A stretch of DNA of 64,000 bases from Pseudomonas sp. MIACH. Lineage in GTDB: Bacteria > Pseudomonadota > Gammaproteobacteria > Pseudomonadales > Pseudomonadaceae. Shown here piece after piece: positions 8,297 through 16,237 of the stretch. Numbering within the stretch: the first letter of the stretch is position 1; every line of letters starts with the position of its first letter. Position numbers and translations under genes: made by a program. The notes beneath the pieces were generated by a model, which worked only from the letters and a program-made list of their open reading frames with translations, made no database searches and was not told the origin of the DNA. Where the stretch lies: contig NZ_LHVO01000051.1 in the NCBI RefSeq assembly GCF_001269925.1, positions 1 to 64,000 on the forward strand, written 5' to 3'.

Positions 8297-9067
8297 TTGC
8301 TGCAAAACATTCGTGTCGTCTTGGTCAATACCAGTCATCCCGGCAATATCGGTGGGGTGGCGCGAGCCATGAAAAACATGGGGTTGACGCGTCTGGTGCT
8401 GGTCGAACCGCGCGTGTTCCCGCACCACGAGGCCGATGCCCGCGCATCCGGCGCCAATGACATCCTGGAAAAAGCCCAGGTCGTCGCCACCCTCGAAGAC
8501 GCCTTGGTCGGCTGCAATCTCGTGCTCGGCACCAGCGCCCGTGATCGCCGTATTCCCTGGCCGCTGCTGGACCCACGCGAGTGCGGGACCAAAGTGGTGG
8601 AGGAGGCGGCCGGTGGAGCTGAAATCGCCCTGGTGTTTGGCCGTGAAGACTCCGGCCTGACCAACGAAGAGCTGCAGCGATGTCATTACCACGTGCACAT
8701 TCCATCAGACCCCGAGTTCAGCTCGCTGAACCTCGGGGCTGCGGTGCAGGTGTTAAGTTACGAAGTGCGCATGGCCTGGCTGGCCGCAGAAGGGCAGCCG
8801 AGCAAGGTTGAAAAGGATGAAGTGGCATCGACCAAAAGTGGCGAGCTGGCCACCATGGACGAGCTGGAGCGATTCTATGAACACCTGGAGCAAACCCTGG
8901 TGGCCATCGAATTCCTTGATCCGGAAAAGCCACGCCACTTAATGGCGCGCTTGCGCCGCCTGTACGGGCGCAGCTCGGTCAGCCGAGCGGAAATGAATAT
9001 ATTGCGTGGCATCCTCACGGAAACCCAGAAAGCGGCCCGTGGTGAGCTTCTTAAGCGGAAGGATTAA
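8297..9067 (+). CDS. trmJ: tRNA (cytidine/uridine-2'-O-)-methyltransferase TrmJ
   Basis: TrmJ adds a 2'-O-methyl group at position 32 of several tRNAs. The 256-residue protein shows the SPOUT knot signatures 'NTSHPGNIGGVARAMKNMG' (about 11-29), 'LVFGREDSGLTNEEL' and 'IPSDPEFSSLNLGAAVQVL', followed by the family's helical C-terminus. The predicted start is TTG at 8297, because the conserved N-terminus begins here and no ATG or GTG fits. It lies divergent from suhB and directly before cysE, as in other pseudomonads. Confidence 0.93.
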   Translation: MLQNIRVVLVNTSHPGNIGGVARAMKNMGLTRLVLVEPRVFPHHEADARASGANDILEKAQVVATLEDALVGCNLVLGTSARDRRIPWPLLDPRECGTKVVEEAAGGAEIALVFGREDSGLTNEELQRCHYHVHIPSDPEFSSLNLGAAVQVLSYEVRMAWLAAEGQPSKVEKDEVASTKSGELATMDELERFYEHLEQTLVAIEFLDPEKPRHLMARLRRLYGRSSVSRAEMNILRGILTETQKAARGELLKRKD

Positions 9068-9069
9068 AA

Positions 9070-9852
9070 ATGTTCGAGCGTTTGCGAGAAGATATCCAAA
9101 GTGTTTTCCACCGTGACCCGGCGGCGCGCAACGCCTTTGAAGTGCTGACCTGCTATCCGGGCATGCATGCGATCTGGATCCATCGCCTGTCTGGTGCCTT
9201 GTGGAATATGGGCTGGAAATGGCTGGCGCGGCTGGTGTCGAACTTCGGTCGCTGGTTGACCGGGATCGAGATCCACCCGGGTGCCAAGGTGGGGCGTCGC
9301 TTCTTTATCGATCACGGTATGGGCATCGTCATTGGTGAGACTGCCGAGATCGGTGATGACGTGACCCTGTACCAGGGCGTGACGTTGGGCGGCACCAGTT
9401 GGAACAAGGGTAAGCGCCATCCGACGCTGGAGAATGGCGTGGTGGTGGGTGCGGGCGCCAAGGTGCTGGGTCCGTTCACTGTCGGCGCGGGTGCCAAGGT
9501 TGGCTCCAATGCCGTCGTGACCAAGGCTGTGCCGCCTGGCGCAACCGTGGTGGGTATCCCTGGACGAATCATCGTCAAGCCGGAAGTCGGCGAAGAGCAG
9601 GAAGCCAAGCGCAAGGCCATGGCCGAGAAAATCGGTTTCGACGCCTACGGTGTCAGCGAAGACATGCCTGATCCGGTGGCGCGCGCCATCGGTCAGTTGC
9701 TTGACCACCTGCAAGCGGTGGACGGCAAGCTGGACGGTATGTGTGGTGCGCTGAAAGAGCTGGGCAGCAGCTACTGTGCGAAAGATCTGCCCGAGTTGCG
9801 CGAAGAAGACTTCGCGCAGATCAAGGACGAAGTTGCAACCAAGGCCGGCTGA
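9070..9852 (+). CDS. cysE: Serine O-acetyltransferase
   Basis: CysE makes O-acetylserine from serine and acetyl-CoA, the first step of cysteine synthesis. The 260-residue protein has the helical N-terminal part, then a left-handed beta-helix of hexapeptide repeats (about 70-180). This includes 'FFIDHGMGIVIGETAEIGD' with the catalytic Asp-His pair, and 'GGTSWNKGKRHPTL'. It begins two bases after trmJ. Cysteine supply next to the iron-sulfur operon makes sense because IscS uses cysteine. Confidence 0.95.
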   Translation: MFERLREDIQSVFHRDPAARNAFEVLTCYPGMHAIWIHRLSGALWNMGWKWLARLVSNFGRWLTGIEIHPGAKVGRRFFIDHGMGIVIGETAEIGDDVTLYQGVTLGGTSWNKGKRHPTLENGVVVGAGAKVLGPFTVGAGAKVGSNAVVTKAVPPGATVVGIPGRIIVKPEVGEEQEAKRKAMAEKIGFDAYGVSEDMPDPVARAIGQLLDHLQAVDGKLDGMCGALKELGSSYCAKDLPELREEDFAQIKDEVATKAG

Positions 9853-9878
9853 AGTCTGATCATCACCACAAAACCCCT

Positions 9879-9903
9879 GTGGGAGGGGGCTTGTCCCTCC
9901 CAC
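9879..9903. repeat. REP-like palindrome
   Basis: Arms GTGGGAGGG / CCCTCCCAC enclose GGCTTGT. It is a single copy of the same family as the palindromes at 7218 and 42596, and lies just after cysE. Confidence 0.75.
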
Positions 9904-10025
9904 TTTTGATCTCCATTGGTCTCGGGATTCCTGCTTGGCCCTGTTCCCGCTGTTCGTCGCGACCCCATCCTGCTATGATTCGCGCGCCCTTTTTACGGGT
10001 AATCCTGACTAAAGTACTAGGTCTT

Positions 10026-10058
10026 ATAGTTGACTTAAATACTCGGGAATCGCATACT
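10026..10058 (+). promoter_or_regulatory. iscR promoter with IscR type 1 binding site
   Basis: TTGACT (10030-10035) and CATACT (10053-10058) are 17 bases apart. The -35 box sits inside ATAGTTGACTTAAATACTCG followed by GGAAT (10026-10050), which closely resembles the type 1 site of the E. coli iscR promoter. By analogy, IscR holding a [2Fe-2S] cluster would bind here and repress the whole isc operon. Confidence 0.8.
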
Positions 10059-10091
10059 TGCTCCCATTCTGAAACACCTTGGTACTTGTCC

Positions 10092-10583
10092 ATGAGACTG
10101 ACTACAAAAGGCCGATACGCGGTGACTGCCATGCTTGACCTGGCCTTGCACGCGCAAACTGGGCCGGTGTCCCTGGCCGATATCTCCGAGCGCCAAGGCA
10201 TTTCCCTGTCCTACCTTGAGCAGCTGTTCGCCAAATTGCGCCGTAGCAATCTGGTCTCCAGCGTGCGTGGGCCGGGCGGTGGCTATCAACTGTCCCGCGA
10301 CATGCAGGGCATTCAGGTAGCCCAGGTGATCGACGCGGTCAACGAATCCGTCGATGCGACCAAATGCCAGGGCCTGGGTGACTGCCACGCCGGCGACACC
10401 TGCCTGACACACCACTTGTGGTGTGACCTGAGCCTGCAGATCCATGAGTTTTTGAGTGGTATCAGCTTGGCTGATCTTGTGACTCGCCGTGAGGTGCAAG
10501 AAGTAGCCCAGCGTCAGGACCAGCGCCGTTGCAATACCAAGGCGCCGCGTCTGGACAAGATCGAAGCGTCCGCCGTCGAGTGA
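10092..10583 (+). CDS. iscR: Fe-S cluster assembly transcriptional regulator IscR
   Basis: IscR is an Rrf2-family DNA-binding protein that senses [2Fe-2S] clusters and represses the isc operon. The 163-residue protein has a winged helix at the N-terminus ('MRLTTKGRYAVTAMLDLAL') and the recognition region 'ISLSYLEQLFAKLRRSNLV'. Cluster ligands C92, C98 and C104 plus H107 are at the same numbers as in E. coli IscR. The frame is open far upstream, but ATG 10092 gives the family N-terminus and follows the promoter by about 33 bases. Confidence 0.97.
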   Translation: MRLTTKGRYAVTAMLDLALHAQTGPVSLADISERQGISLSYLEQLFAKLRRSNLVSSVRGPGGGYQLSRDMQGIQVAQVIDAVNESVDATKCQGLGDCHAGDTCLTHHLWCDLSLQIHEFLSGISLADLVTRREVQEVAQRQDQRRCNTKAPRLDKIEASAVE

Positions 10584-10633
10584 CAGCCGCAGAGCTAACG
10601 GCACGCCAGCCAGCCTGATTTAGGAGAAAGTCC

Positions 10634-11848
10634 ATGAAATTGCCGATTTACCTTGATTACTCAGCGACCACCCCGGTTGATCCGCGTGTCGCGCAAAAGA
10701 TGAGCGAATGCCTGCTGGTCGACGGAAACTTCGGCAACCCGGCCTCCCGTTCCCACGTTTTCGGCTGGAAAGCCGAGGAAGCGGTCGAGAACGCTCGTCG
10801 CCAGGTTGCTGACCTGGTCGGTGCAGACCCGCGTGAAATCGTCTGGACCTCCGGTGCCACCGAATCCGACAACCTGGCTATCAAGGGCGCGGCGCATTTC
10901 TACGCGACCAAAGGCAAGCACCTGATCACCACCAAGATTGAGCACAAGGCTGTCCTCGACACCATGCGCCAACTGGAGCGTGAAGGTTTCGAGGTCACTT
11001 ACCTCGAGCCAACCACCGACGGTATCGTCACCCCGGCCATGATCGAAGCCGCGCTGCGTGAAGACACCATCCTGGTTTCCGTGATCCACGTGAACAACGA
11101 AATCGGCACCATCAACGACATCGCGGCCATCGGCGAGCTGACTCGCTCCAAGGGCATTCTGCTGCACGTCGACGCTGCTCAGTCCACCGGCAAGGTCGAC
11201 ATCGACCTGTCCAAGCTGAAAGTCGACCTGATGTCGTTCTCGGCCCACAAGACCTATGGTCCTAAAGGTATCGGCGCGCTGTACGTGAGCCGTAAGCCAC
11301 GCGTGCGCATCGAAGCCACCATGCACGGCGGCGGTCACGAACGCGGCATGCGTTCGGGCACCCTGGCGACCCATCAGATCGTCGGCATGGGCGAAGCTTT
11401 CCGTGTAGCCAAGGAAGACATGGCTGCCGAAAACGTACGTATCAAGGCCCTGAGCGATCGCTTCTACAAGCAGGTCGAGAACCTTGAAGAGCTGTACATC
11501 AACGGCAGCATGACTGCTCGTGTACCGCACAACCTGAATTTGAGCTTCAACTACGTCGAAGGCGAGTCGCTGATCATGGCGCTCAAGGACCTGGCGGTTT
11601 CGTCCGGTTCGGCCTGCACCTCGGCGTCCCTTGAGCCTTCGTACGTACTGCGCGCCCTGGGCCGCAACGACGAACTGGCACACAGCTCGATCCGCTTTAC
11701 GTTCGGCCGTTTCACCACCGAAGAGCAAGTCGACTACGCCGCGCAGAAAGTCTGCGAAGCCGTCAACAAGCTGCGCGTTCTGTCGCCGCTGTGGGACATG
11801 TACAAAGACGGTGTCGATATTTCCAAGATCGAGTGGGCGGCACACTAA
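10634..11848 (+). CDS. iscS: Cysteine desulfurase IscS
   Basis: IscS is a pyridoxal-phosphate enzyme that takes sulfur from cysteine and hands it to IscU and other acceptors. The 404-residue protein has Lys206 in 'SFSAHKTYGPKG' for the cofactor and the active Cys328 in 'SSGSACTSASLEP', which accepts the persulfide. A strong ribosome site (AGGAGA) precedes the ATG. It is the second gene of the isc operon. Confidence 0.98.
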   Translation: MKLPIYLDYSATTPVDPRVAQKMSECLLVDGNFGNPASRSHVFGWKAEEAVENARRQVADLVGADPREIVWTSGATESDNLAIKGAAHFYATKGKHLITTKIEHKAVLDTMRQLEREGFEVTYLEPTTDGIVTPAMIEAALREDTILVSVIHVNNEIGTINDIAAIGELTRSKGILLHVDAAQSTGKVDIDLSKLKVDLMSFSAHKTYGPKGIGALYVSRKPRVRIEATMHGGGHERGMRSGTLATHQIVGMGEAFRVAKEDMAAENVRIKALSDRFYKQVENLEELYINGSMTARVPHNLNLSFNYVEGESLIMALKDLAVSSGSACTSASLEPSYVLRALGRNDELAHSSIRFTFGRFTTEEQVDYAAQKVCEAVNKLRVLSPLWDMYKDGVDISKIEWAAH

Positions 11849-11857
11849 CTATAGAAG

Positions 11858-11905
11858 CCGCCACCCAAGCTCTGTAGGAACGTGGCGGAAAACGCAGGCG
11901 TTTTT
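11858..11905 (+). other. Two hairpins in the iscS-iscU gap
   Basis: A 7-bp stem (CCGCCAC 11858-11864 / GTGGCGG 11882-11888) is followed at once by a terminator-like hairpin (AAAACG / CGTTTT, loop CAGG, then T) at 11889-11905. The gap before iscU is about 100 bases, much longer than others in the operon. The elements could attenuate or process the mRNA. Confidence 0.5.
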
Positions 11906-11947
11906 ACAGGGTTCCAGAGCGGCCCTGATGAGTGAGGATTCAGTACC

Positions 11948-12334
11948 ATGGCTTACAGCGAAAAGGTCATCGACCACTACGAAAACCCGCGCAACGTCGG
12001 CAAGATGGACGCGGAAGACCCTGATGTCGGCACCGGCATGGTTGGCGCTCCGGCGTGCGGCGATGTGATGCGCCTGCAGATCAAGGTCAACGAAGCTGGC
12101 GTTATCGAAGACGCCAAGTTCAAGACTTACGGCTGCGGTTCGGCCATCGCCTCCAGCTCCCTGGCGACCGAATGGATGAAAGGCAAGACCCTGGATGAGG
12201 CTGTGACTATCAGCAACACCCAGCTGGCCGAAGAGCTGGCCCTGCCGCCAGTGAAAATTCACTGCTCCGTACTCGCTGAAGACGCCATCAAGGCGGCCGT
12301 TCGCGACTACAAGCAGAAGAAAGGCTTGATCTAA
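11948..12334 (+). CDS. iscU: Fe-S cluster assembly scaffold IscU
   Basis: IscU is the scaffold on which new iron-sulfur clusters are built. The 128-residue protein is full length and has the three ligand cysteines C37 ('GAPACGD'), C63 ('TYGCGSAIASSS') and C106 ('KIHCSVLAEDA'), with Asp39. It also has the LPPVK motif (99-103) recognised by the chaperone HscA. The gene follows the iscS gap and precedes iscA. Confidence 0.98.
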   Translation: MAYSEKVIDHYENPRNVGKMDAEDPDVGTGMVGAPACGDVMRLQIKVNEAGVIEDAKFKTYGCGSAIASSSLATEWMKGKTLDEAVTISNTQLAEELALPPVKIHCSVLAEDAIKAAVRDYKQKKGLI

Positions 12335-12362
12335 GCATTTGGCGACGAGTAAGGAGTCAACG

Positions 12363-12686
12363 ATGGCTATCAGCATGACAGAAGCGGCTGCGCGGCACGT
12401 GCGACGCTCCCTGGATGGGCGCGGTAAAGGTGAGGGGATTCGTCTGGGTGTGCGCACCACGGGCTGTTCCGGCCTTGCCTATGTGCTGGAGTTCGTCGAC
12501 GAGGTGGTTGAGGAAGACCAGGTGTTCGAAAGTCACGGCGAGAAAGTGATCATCGACCCTAAAAGCCTGACCTACCTGGACGGCACCGAGCTCGATTTCG
12601 TCAAGGAAGGGTTGAACGAAGGCTTCAAGTTCAACAACCCCAACGTACGCGGTGAGTGTGGCTGCGGCGAAAGCTTCAACATCTGA
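12363..12686 (+). CDS. iscA: Iron-sulfur cluster assembly protein IscA
   Basis: IscA is an A-type carrier that binds iron or clusters and passes them to target proteins. The 107-residue product has the conserved cysteines C35 ('RTTGCSGLAY'), C99 and C101 ('GECGCGESF'). ATG 12363 is preceded by AAGGAG at a good distance; an upstream in-frame start at 12339 lacks this and would add eight unusual residues. Confidence 0.97.
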   Translation: MAISMTEAAARHVRRSLDGRGKGEGIRLGVRTTGCSGLAYVLEFVDEVVEEDQVFESHGEKVIIDPKSLTYLDGTELDFVKEGLNEGFKFNNPNVRGECGCGESFNI

Positions 12687-12694
12687 GGCTATTC

Positions 12695-13216
12695 GTGGGT
12701 ACTCCTTGTCATTTCGCTTTATTCGAGCTGCAGCCGAGTTTTCGGCTGGACCTCGAGCAGCTTGCCACGCGCTACCGAGAATTGGCGCGTGGGGTGCATC
12801 CGGACCGCTTCGCTGACGCTTCCGAGCGTGAGCAACGCCTGGCGCTGGAGCAATCGGCCAGCCTCAACGAAGCCTATCAGACCCTTAAAAGTCCTCCGAA
12901 GCGCGCGCGTTACCTGCTCGCGATGAACGGTGGTGAGCTGCCGCTGGAAGTCACGGTGCACGACCCCGACTTCCTGATGCAGCAGATGCAGTGGCGCGAA
13001 GAGCTCGAAGACCTGCAGGACGAAGCCGATGTGGCAGGTGTCGCGGTGTTCAAGCGTCGTCTGAAAGTTGCCCAGGATGAGCTCAACGAAAGCTTCGCAG
13101 CTTGTTGGGACGATGCAGCGCAGCGTGAACAGGCCGAGCGCCTGATGCGGCGCATGCAGTTCCTCGACAAGCTCACCTACGAAGTGCGCCAGCTAGAAGA
13201 GCGCCTCGACGATTAA
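12695..13216 (+). CDS. hscB: Co-chaperone HscB
   Basis: HscB is a J-domain protein that brings IscU to HscA and stimulates its ATPase. The 173-residue protein starts with 'GTPCHFALFELQPSF' and carries the HPD tripeptide at 35-37. A C-terminal helical bundle binds IscU. GTG at 12695 is chosen because it gives the family length and N-terminus and lies eight bases after the iscA stop. The frame extends upstream through the end of iscA, but that part does not resemble HscB. Confidence 0.96.
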   Translation: MGTPCHFALFELQPSFRLDLEQLATRYRELARGVHPDRFADASEREQRLALEQSASLNEAYQTLKSPPKRARYLLAMNGGELPLEVTVHDPDFLMQQMQWREELEDLQDEADVAGVAVFKRRLKVAQDELNESFAACWDDAAQREQAERLMRRMQFLDKLTYEVRQLEERLDD

Positions 13217-13267
13217 CCCAGTGCTGCCCGTGATGCACGCCTGATAGACAGATAAGACCTGATTACC

Positions 13268-15130
13268 ATGGCTCTACTGCAAATCGCCGAACCCGGCCAA
13301 AGCCCTCAACCGCACCAGCGTCGTCTGGCGGTGGGGATTGACCTGGGCACCACCAATTCCCTGGTTGCTGCCTTGCGCAGCGGCCTGTCCGAGCCGCTGC
13401 CCGACGCTGATGGCCAGGTGATCCTGCCGTCCGCCGTGCGCTATCACGCTGACCGCACCGAAGTCGGTGAGTCGGCCAAGTTGGCGGCGTCTACCGATCC
13501 TTTGAACACCGTGCTGTCGGTCAAGCGCTTGATGGGTCGTGGTCTGTCCGACGTCAAGCAATTGGGCGACCAGCTGCCGTACCGCTTTGTGGGCGGCGAA
13601 TCCCATATGCCGTTCATCGACACGGTCCAGGGGCCGAAAAGCCCGGTGGAAGTGTCGGCGGATATCCTCAAGGTGCTGCGCCAGCGCGCGGAAACCACCT
13701 TGGGTGGCGAACTGGTCGGTGCGGTGATCACCGTCCCGGCTTATTTCGATGATGCGCAACGCCAAGCCACCAAGGACGCGGCGAAGCTCGCCGGCCTGAA
13801 CGTGCTGCGCCTGCTCAACGAGCCGACCGCGGCCGCCGTGGCTTATGGCCTGGACCAACACGCGGAAGGCCTCGTCGCCATCTACGACTTGGGCGGCGGA
13901 ACCTTTGATATTTCGATCCTGCGCCTGACCGGCGGTGTGTTCGAAGTACTGGCTACCGGTGGCGATACGGCACTGGGCGGCGATGACTTCGACCACGCCA
14001 TCGCGGGTTGGATCATCAGCAGCGCCGGCTTGTCGGCTGATCTGGATCCGGGCGAGCAGCGTAACTTGCTGCAAGCTGCCTGTGCCGCTAAAGAGGCGAT
14101 GACTGACGCTGCTTCTGTTGAAGTTTCCTACGGCAGTTGGTGCGCCCAGCTGACTCGTGAAGCCTTCGATTCGTTGATCGAGCCGATGGTTGCCCGCAGC
14201 CTGAAAGCCTGCCGTCGCGCCGTGCGTGATTCCGGTATCGAGCTGGAGGATGTCGGTGCCGTGGTCATGGTCGGTGGTTCCACCCGCGTTCCGCGCGTTC
14301 GCGAAGCCGTTGCCGAAGCCTTTGGCCGTCAGCCGCTGACAGAAATCGACCCGGACCAAGTGGTTGCCATCGGCGCTGCCATCCAGGCCGATACCCTGGC
14401 CGGCAACAAGCGCGATGGCGGCGAGCTGCTGCTGCTCGACGTGATCCCGCTGTCCCTGGGGCTGGAAACCATGGGCGGGCTGATGGAGAAGGTGATTCCA
14501 CGTAACACCACCATCCCCGTTGCCCGCGCCCAAGATTTCACCACCTACAAAGATGGCCAGACGGCCATGATGATTCATGTGCTGCAAGGTGAGCGCGAGC
14601 TGATCAGCGACTGCCGTTCCCTGGCGCGCTTTGAATTGCGCGGTATCCCGGCCATGGTCGCGGGTGCGGCTAAGATTCGCGTGACCTTCCAGGTCGACGC
14701 CGACGGCCTGCTCAGTGTCGCCGCGCGTGAATTGGGTTCGGGCGTGGAAGCGAGCATCCAGGTCAAGCCGTCCTACGGTCTGACTGACGGCGAAATTGCC
14801 AAGATGCTCAAGGACTCGTTCCAATACGCCGGTGACGACAAGGTCGCGCGCGTGCTGCGTGAGCAGCAAGTGGATGCCCAGCGCCTGCTCGAAGCGGTGC
14901 AGGGCGCCCTTGACGCCGACGGCGAGCGTCTGCTGGATGCCGAAGAGCGCATGGTTATCGACCTGCAGATGCAGGAGCTGGCCGAACTGATGAAAGGCAA
15001 CGATGGTTATGCCATCGAGCAACAGACCAAGCGCTTGTCGCAGGTCACTGACGCCTTTGCCGCCCGCCGCATGGATCAGACGGTGAAAGCCGCACTGGCC
15101 GGGCGCAACCTGAATGAAATCGAGGAATAA
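13268..15130 (+). CDS. hscA: Fe-S protein assembly chaperone HscA
   Basis: HscA is the Hsp70-type chaperone devoted to iron-sulfur assembly; it binds the LPPVK motif of IscU and drives cluster transfer. The 620-residue protein has the nucleotide-binding motifs 'GIDLGTTNSLVA' (23-34), 'AYFDDAQRQATKDAAKLAG', 'DLGGGTFDISIL' and 'VVMVGGSTRVPRVR'. The substrate domain follows. A 50-base gap separates it from hscB. Confidence 0.97.
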   Translation: MALLQIAEPGQSPQPHQRRLAVGIDLGTTNSLVAALRSGLSEPLPDADGQVILPSAVRYHADRTEVGESAKLAASTDPLNTVLSVKRLMGRGLSDVKQLGDQLPYRFVGGESHMPFIDTVQGPKSPVEVSADILKVLRQRAETTLGGELVGAVITVPAYFDDAQRQATKDAAKLAGLNVLRLLNEPTAAAVAYGLDQHAEGLVAIYDLGGGTFDISILRLTGGVFEVLATGGDTALGGDDFDHAIAGWIISSAGLSADLDPGEQRNLLQAACAAKEAMTDAASVEVSYGSWCAQLTREAFDSLIEPMVARSLKACRRAVRDSGIELEDVGAVVMVGGSTRVPRVREAVAEAFGRQPLTEIDPDQVVAIGAAIQADTLAGNKRDGGELLLLDVIPLSLGLETMGGLMEKVIPRNTTIPVARAQDFTTYKDGQTAMMIHVLQGERELISDCRSLARFELRGIPAMVAGAAKIRVTFQVDADGLLSVAARELGSGVEASIQVKPSYGLTDGEIAKMLKDSFQYAGDDKVARVLREQQVDAQRLLEAVQGALDADGERLLDAEERMVIDLQMQELAELMKGNDGYAIEQQTKRLSQVTDAFAARRMDQTVKAALAGRNLNEIEE

Positions 15131-15133
15131 TTA

Positions 15134-15475
15134 ATGCCGCAGGTCATTTTTCTGCCACACGCCGAGCATTGCCCGGACGGTATGGTTGTTGAGGCTGAGA
15201 CCGGCAAGTCCATCCTCGAAGTTGCCCATGACAACCACATCGAGATCGAAAGTGCCTGTGGTGGTGTGTGCGCCTGCACCACCTGCCATTGTGTAATTCG
15301 CGAGGGCTTCAATAGCCTGGAAGAAGCCGATGAGCTGGAAGAGGACTTTCTTGACCGGGCCTGGGGCCTGGAAGCCACTTCTCGCCTAAGCTGTCAGGCA
15401 AAGGTCGGGACTGAAGACATCACCGTCGAAATTCCGAAATATTCGCTCAACCATGCTGCCGAAGCGCCGCACTGA
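15134..15475 (+). CDS. fdx: ISC system [2Fe-2S] ferredoxin
   Basis: This ferredoxin supplies electrons for cluster building on IscU. The 113-residue protein has the adrenodoxin-type ligand pattern with C42, C48 and C51 in 'CGGVCACTTC', and C87 in 'LSCQAKV'. Two extra cysteines (C46, C53) flank the cluster loop. It begins three bases after hscA. Confidence 0.97.
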   Translation: MPQVIFLPHAEHCPDGMVVEAETGKSILEVAHDNHIEIESACGGVCACTTCHCVIREGFNSLEEADELEEDFLDRAWGLEATSRLSCQAKVGTEDITVEIPKYSLNHAAEAPH

Positions 15476-15489
15476 TTCAAGGAAGTGTC

Positions 15490-15690
15490 ATGAGTCTTAA
15501 ATGGGTTGATGTGCAAGAGATCGCTATCCTGTTGGCCGACGGCAACCCGGATATGGATCCCTATTCCCTGAATTTTGTTGCTTTGCGTGACATGGTCATG
15601 GCCTTGCCAGGCTTTGATGATGAGCGCGATCGCGGTGGCGAAAAGGTTCTGGAAGCTATCCAGACTGCCTGGAAAGAAGAACAGGACTGA
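15490..15690 (+). CDS. iscX: Fe-S cluster assembly protein IscX
   Basis: IscX is a small acidic helical protein that binds IscS and iron and tunes cluster formation. The 66-residue product starts 'MSLKWVDVQEIAILLADGN' and contains 'DMVMALPGFDDERDRGGEKV', both typical of the family. It is the last isc gene; a hairpin terminator follows. Confidence 0.96.
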   Translation: MSLKWVDVQEIAILLADGNPDMDPYSLNFVALRDMVMALPGFDDERDRGGEKVLEAIQTAWKEEQD

Positions 15691-15708
15691 CGCCGCCCTT
15701 ACGCAGGT

Positions 15709-15754
15709 TAGGCAATACCCAAGAACCCGCGTATAATTCGCGGGTTTAATTTTT
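15709..15754 (+). promoter_or_regulatory. ndk promoter overlapping the isc operon terminator
   Basis: An 8-bp stem (AACCCGCG 15724-15731 / CGCGGGTT 15739-15746) followed by TAATTTTT forms a terminator for the isc operon. Its loop is TATAATT, so it holds a perfect -10 box (15732-15737). A -35-like TAGGCA lies 17 bases upstream (15709-15714). The same bases can thus end one unit and start ndk. Confidence 0.6.
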
Positions 15755-15782
15755 CGTAAATTACCGTTTCTGGAGTTACACC

Positions 15783-16208
15783 ATGGCTGTTCAACGTACT
15801 TTCTCCATCATCAAGCCTGACGCTGTTGCAAAAAACGTCATCGGCGAGATCACCACTCGTTTCGAAAAAGCCGGCCTGAAGGTTGTAGCTTCGAAACTCA
15901 AGCAACTGTCCAAGGCTGAAGCTGAAGGCTTCTACGCTGAGCACAGCGCTCGTGGCTTCTTCGGCGACCTGGTTGCCTTCATGATCTCCGGTCCTGTTGT
16001 TGTTCAGGTTCTGGAAGGCGAAAACGCTATCGCTCTGAACCGTGAGCTGATGGGCGCTACCAACCCTAAAGAAGCAGCTGCCGGCACCATCCGTGCTGAT
16101 TTCGCTGACTCCATCGACGCCAACGCTGTACACGGTTCGGACTCCGAAGCCGCTGCTGCTCGCGAAATCTCGTACTTCTTCGCAGCTACTGAAGTAACCA
16201 CTCGCTAA
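15783..16208 (+). CDS. ndk: Nucleoside diphosphate kinase
   Basis: Ndk balances nucleoside triphosphate pools by moving phosphate between nucleotides through a histidine. The 141-residue protein is full length and has the active H117 in 'NAVHGSDS', with 'SIIKPDAV' at the N-terminus. The codon use is strongly biased to a few codons, as expected for an abundant protein. A TGGAGTT ribosome site precedes the ATG. Confidence 0.98.
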   Translation: MAVQRTFSIIKPDAVAKNVIGEITTRFEKAGLKVVASKLKQLSKAEAEGFYAEHSARGFFGDLVAFMISGPVVVQVLEGENAIALNRELMGATNPKEAAAGTIRADFADSIDANAVHGSDSEAAAAREISYFFAATEVTTR

Positions 16209-16237
16209 GCATCGGCTTAAAGAGTGAGGGTGAATCC

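Noticed and set aside
13274..15022. A 582-codon open frame on the minus strand across hscA
   Set aside because: It is the antisense shadow of HscA, whose chaperone motifs are complete.
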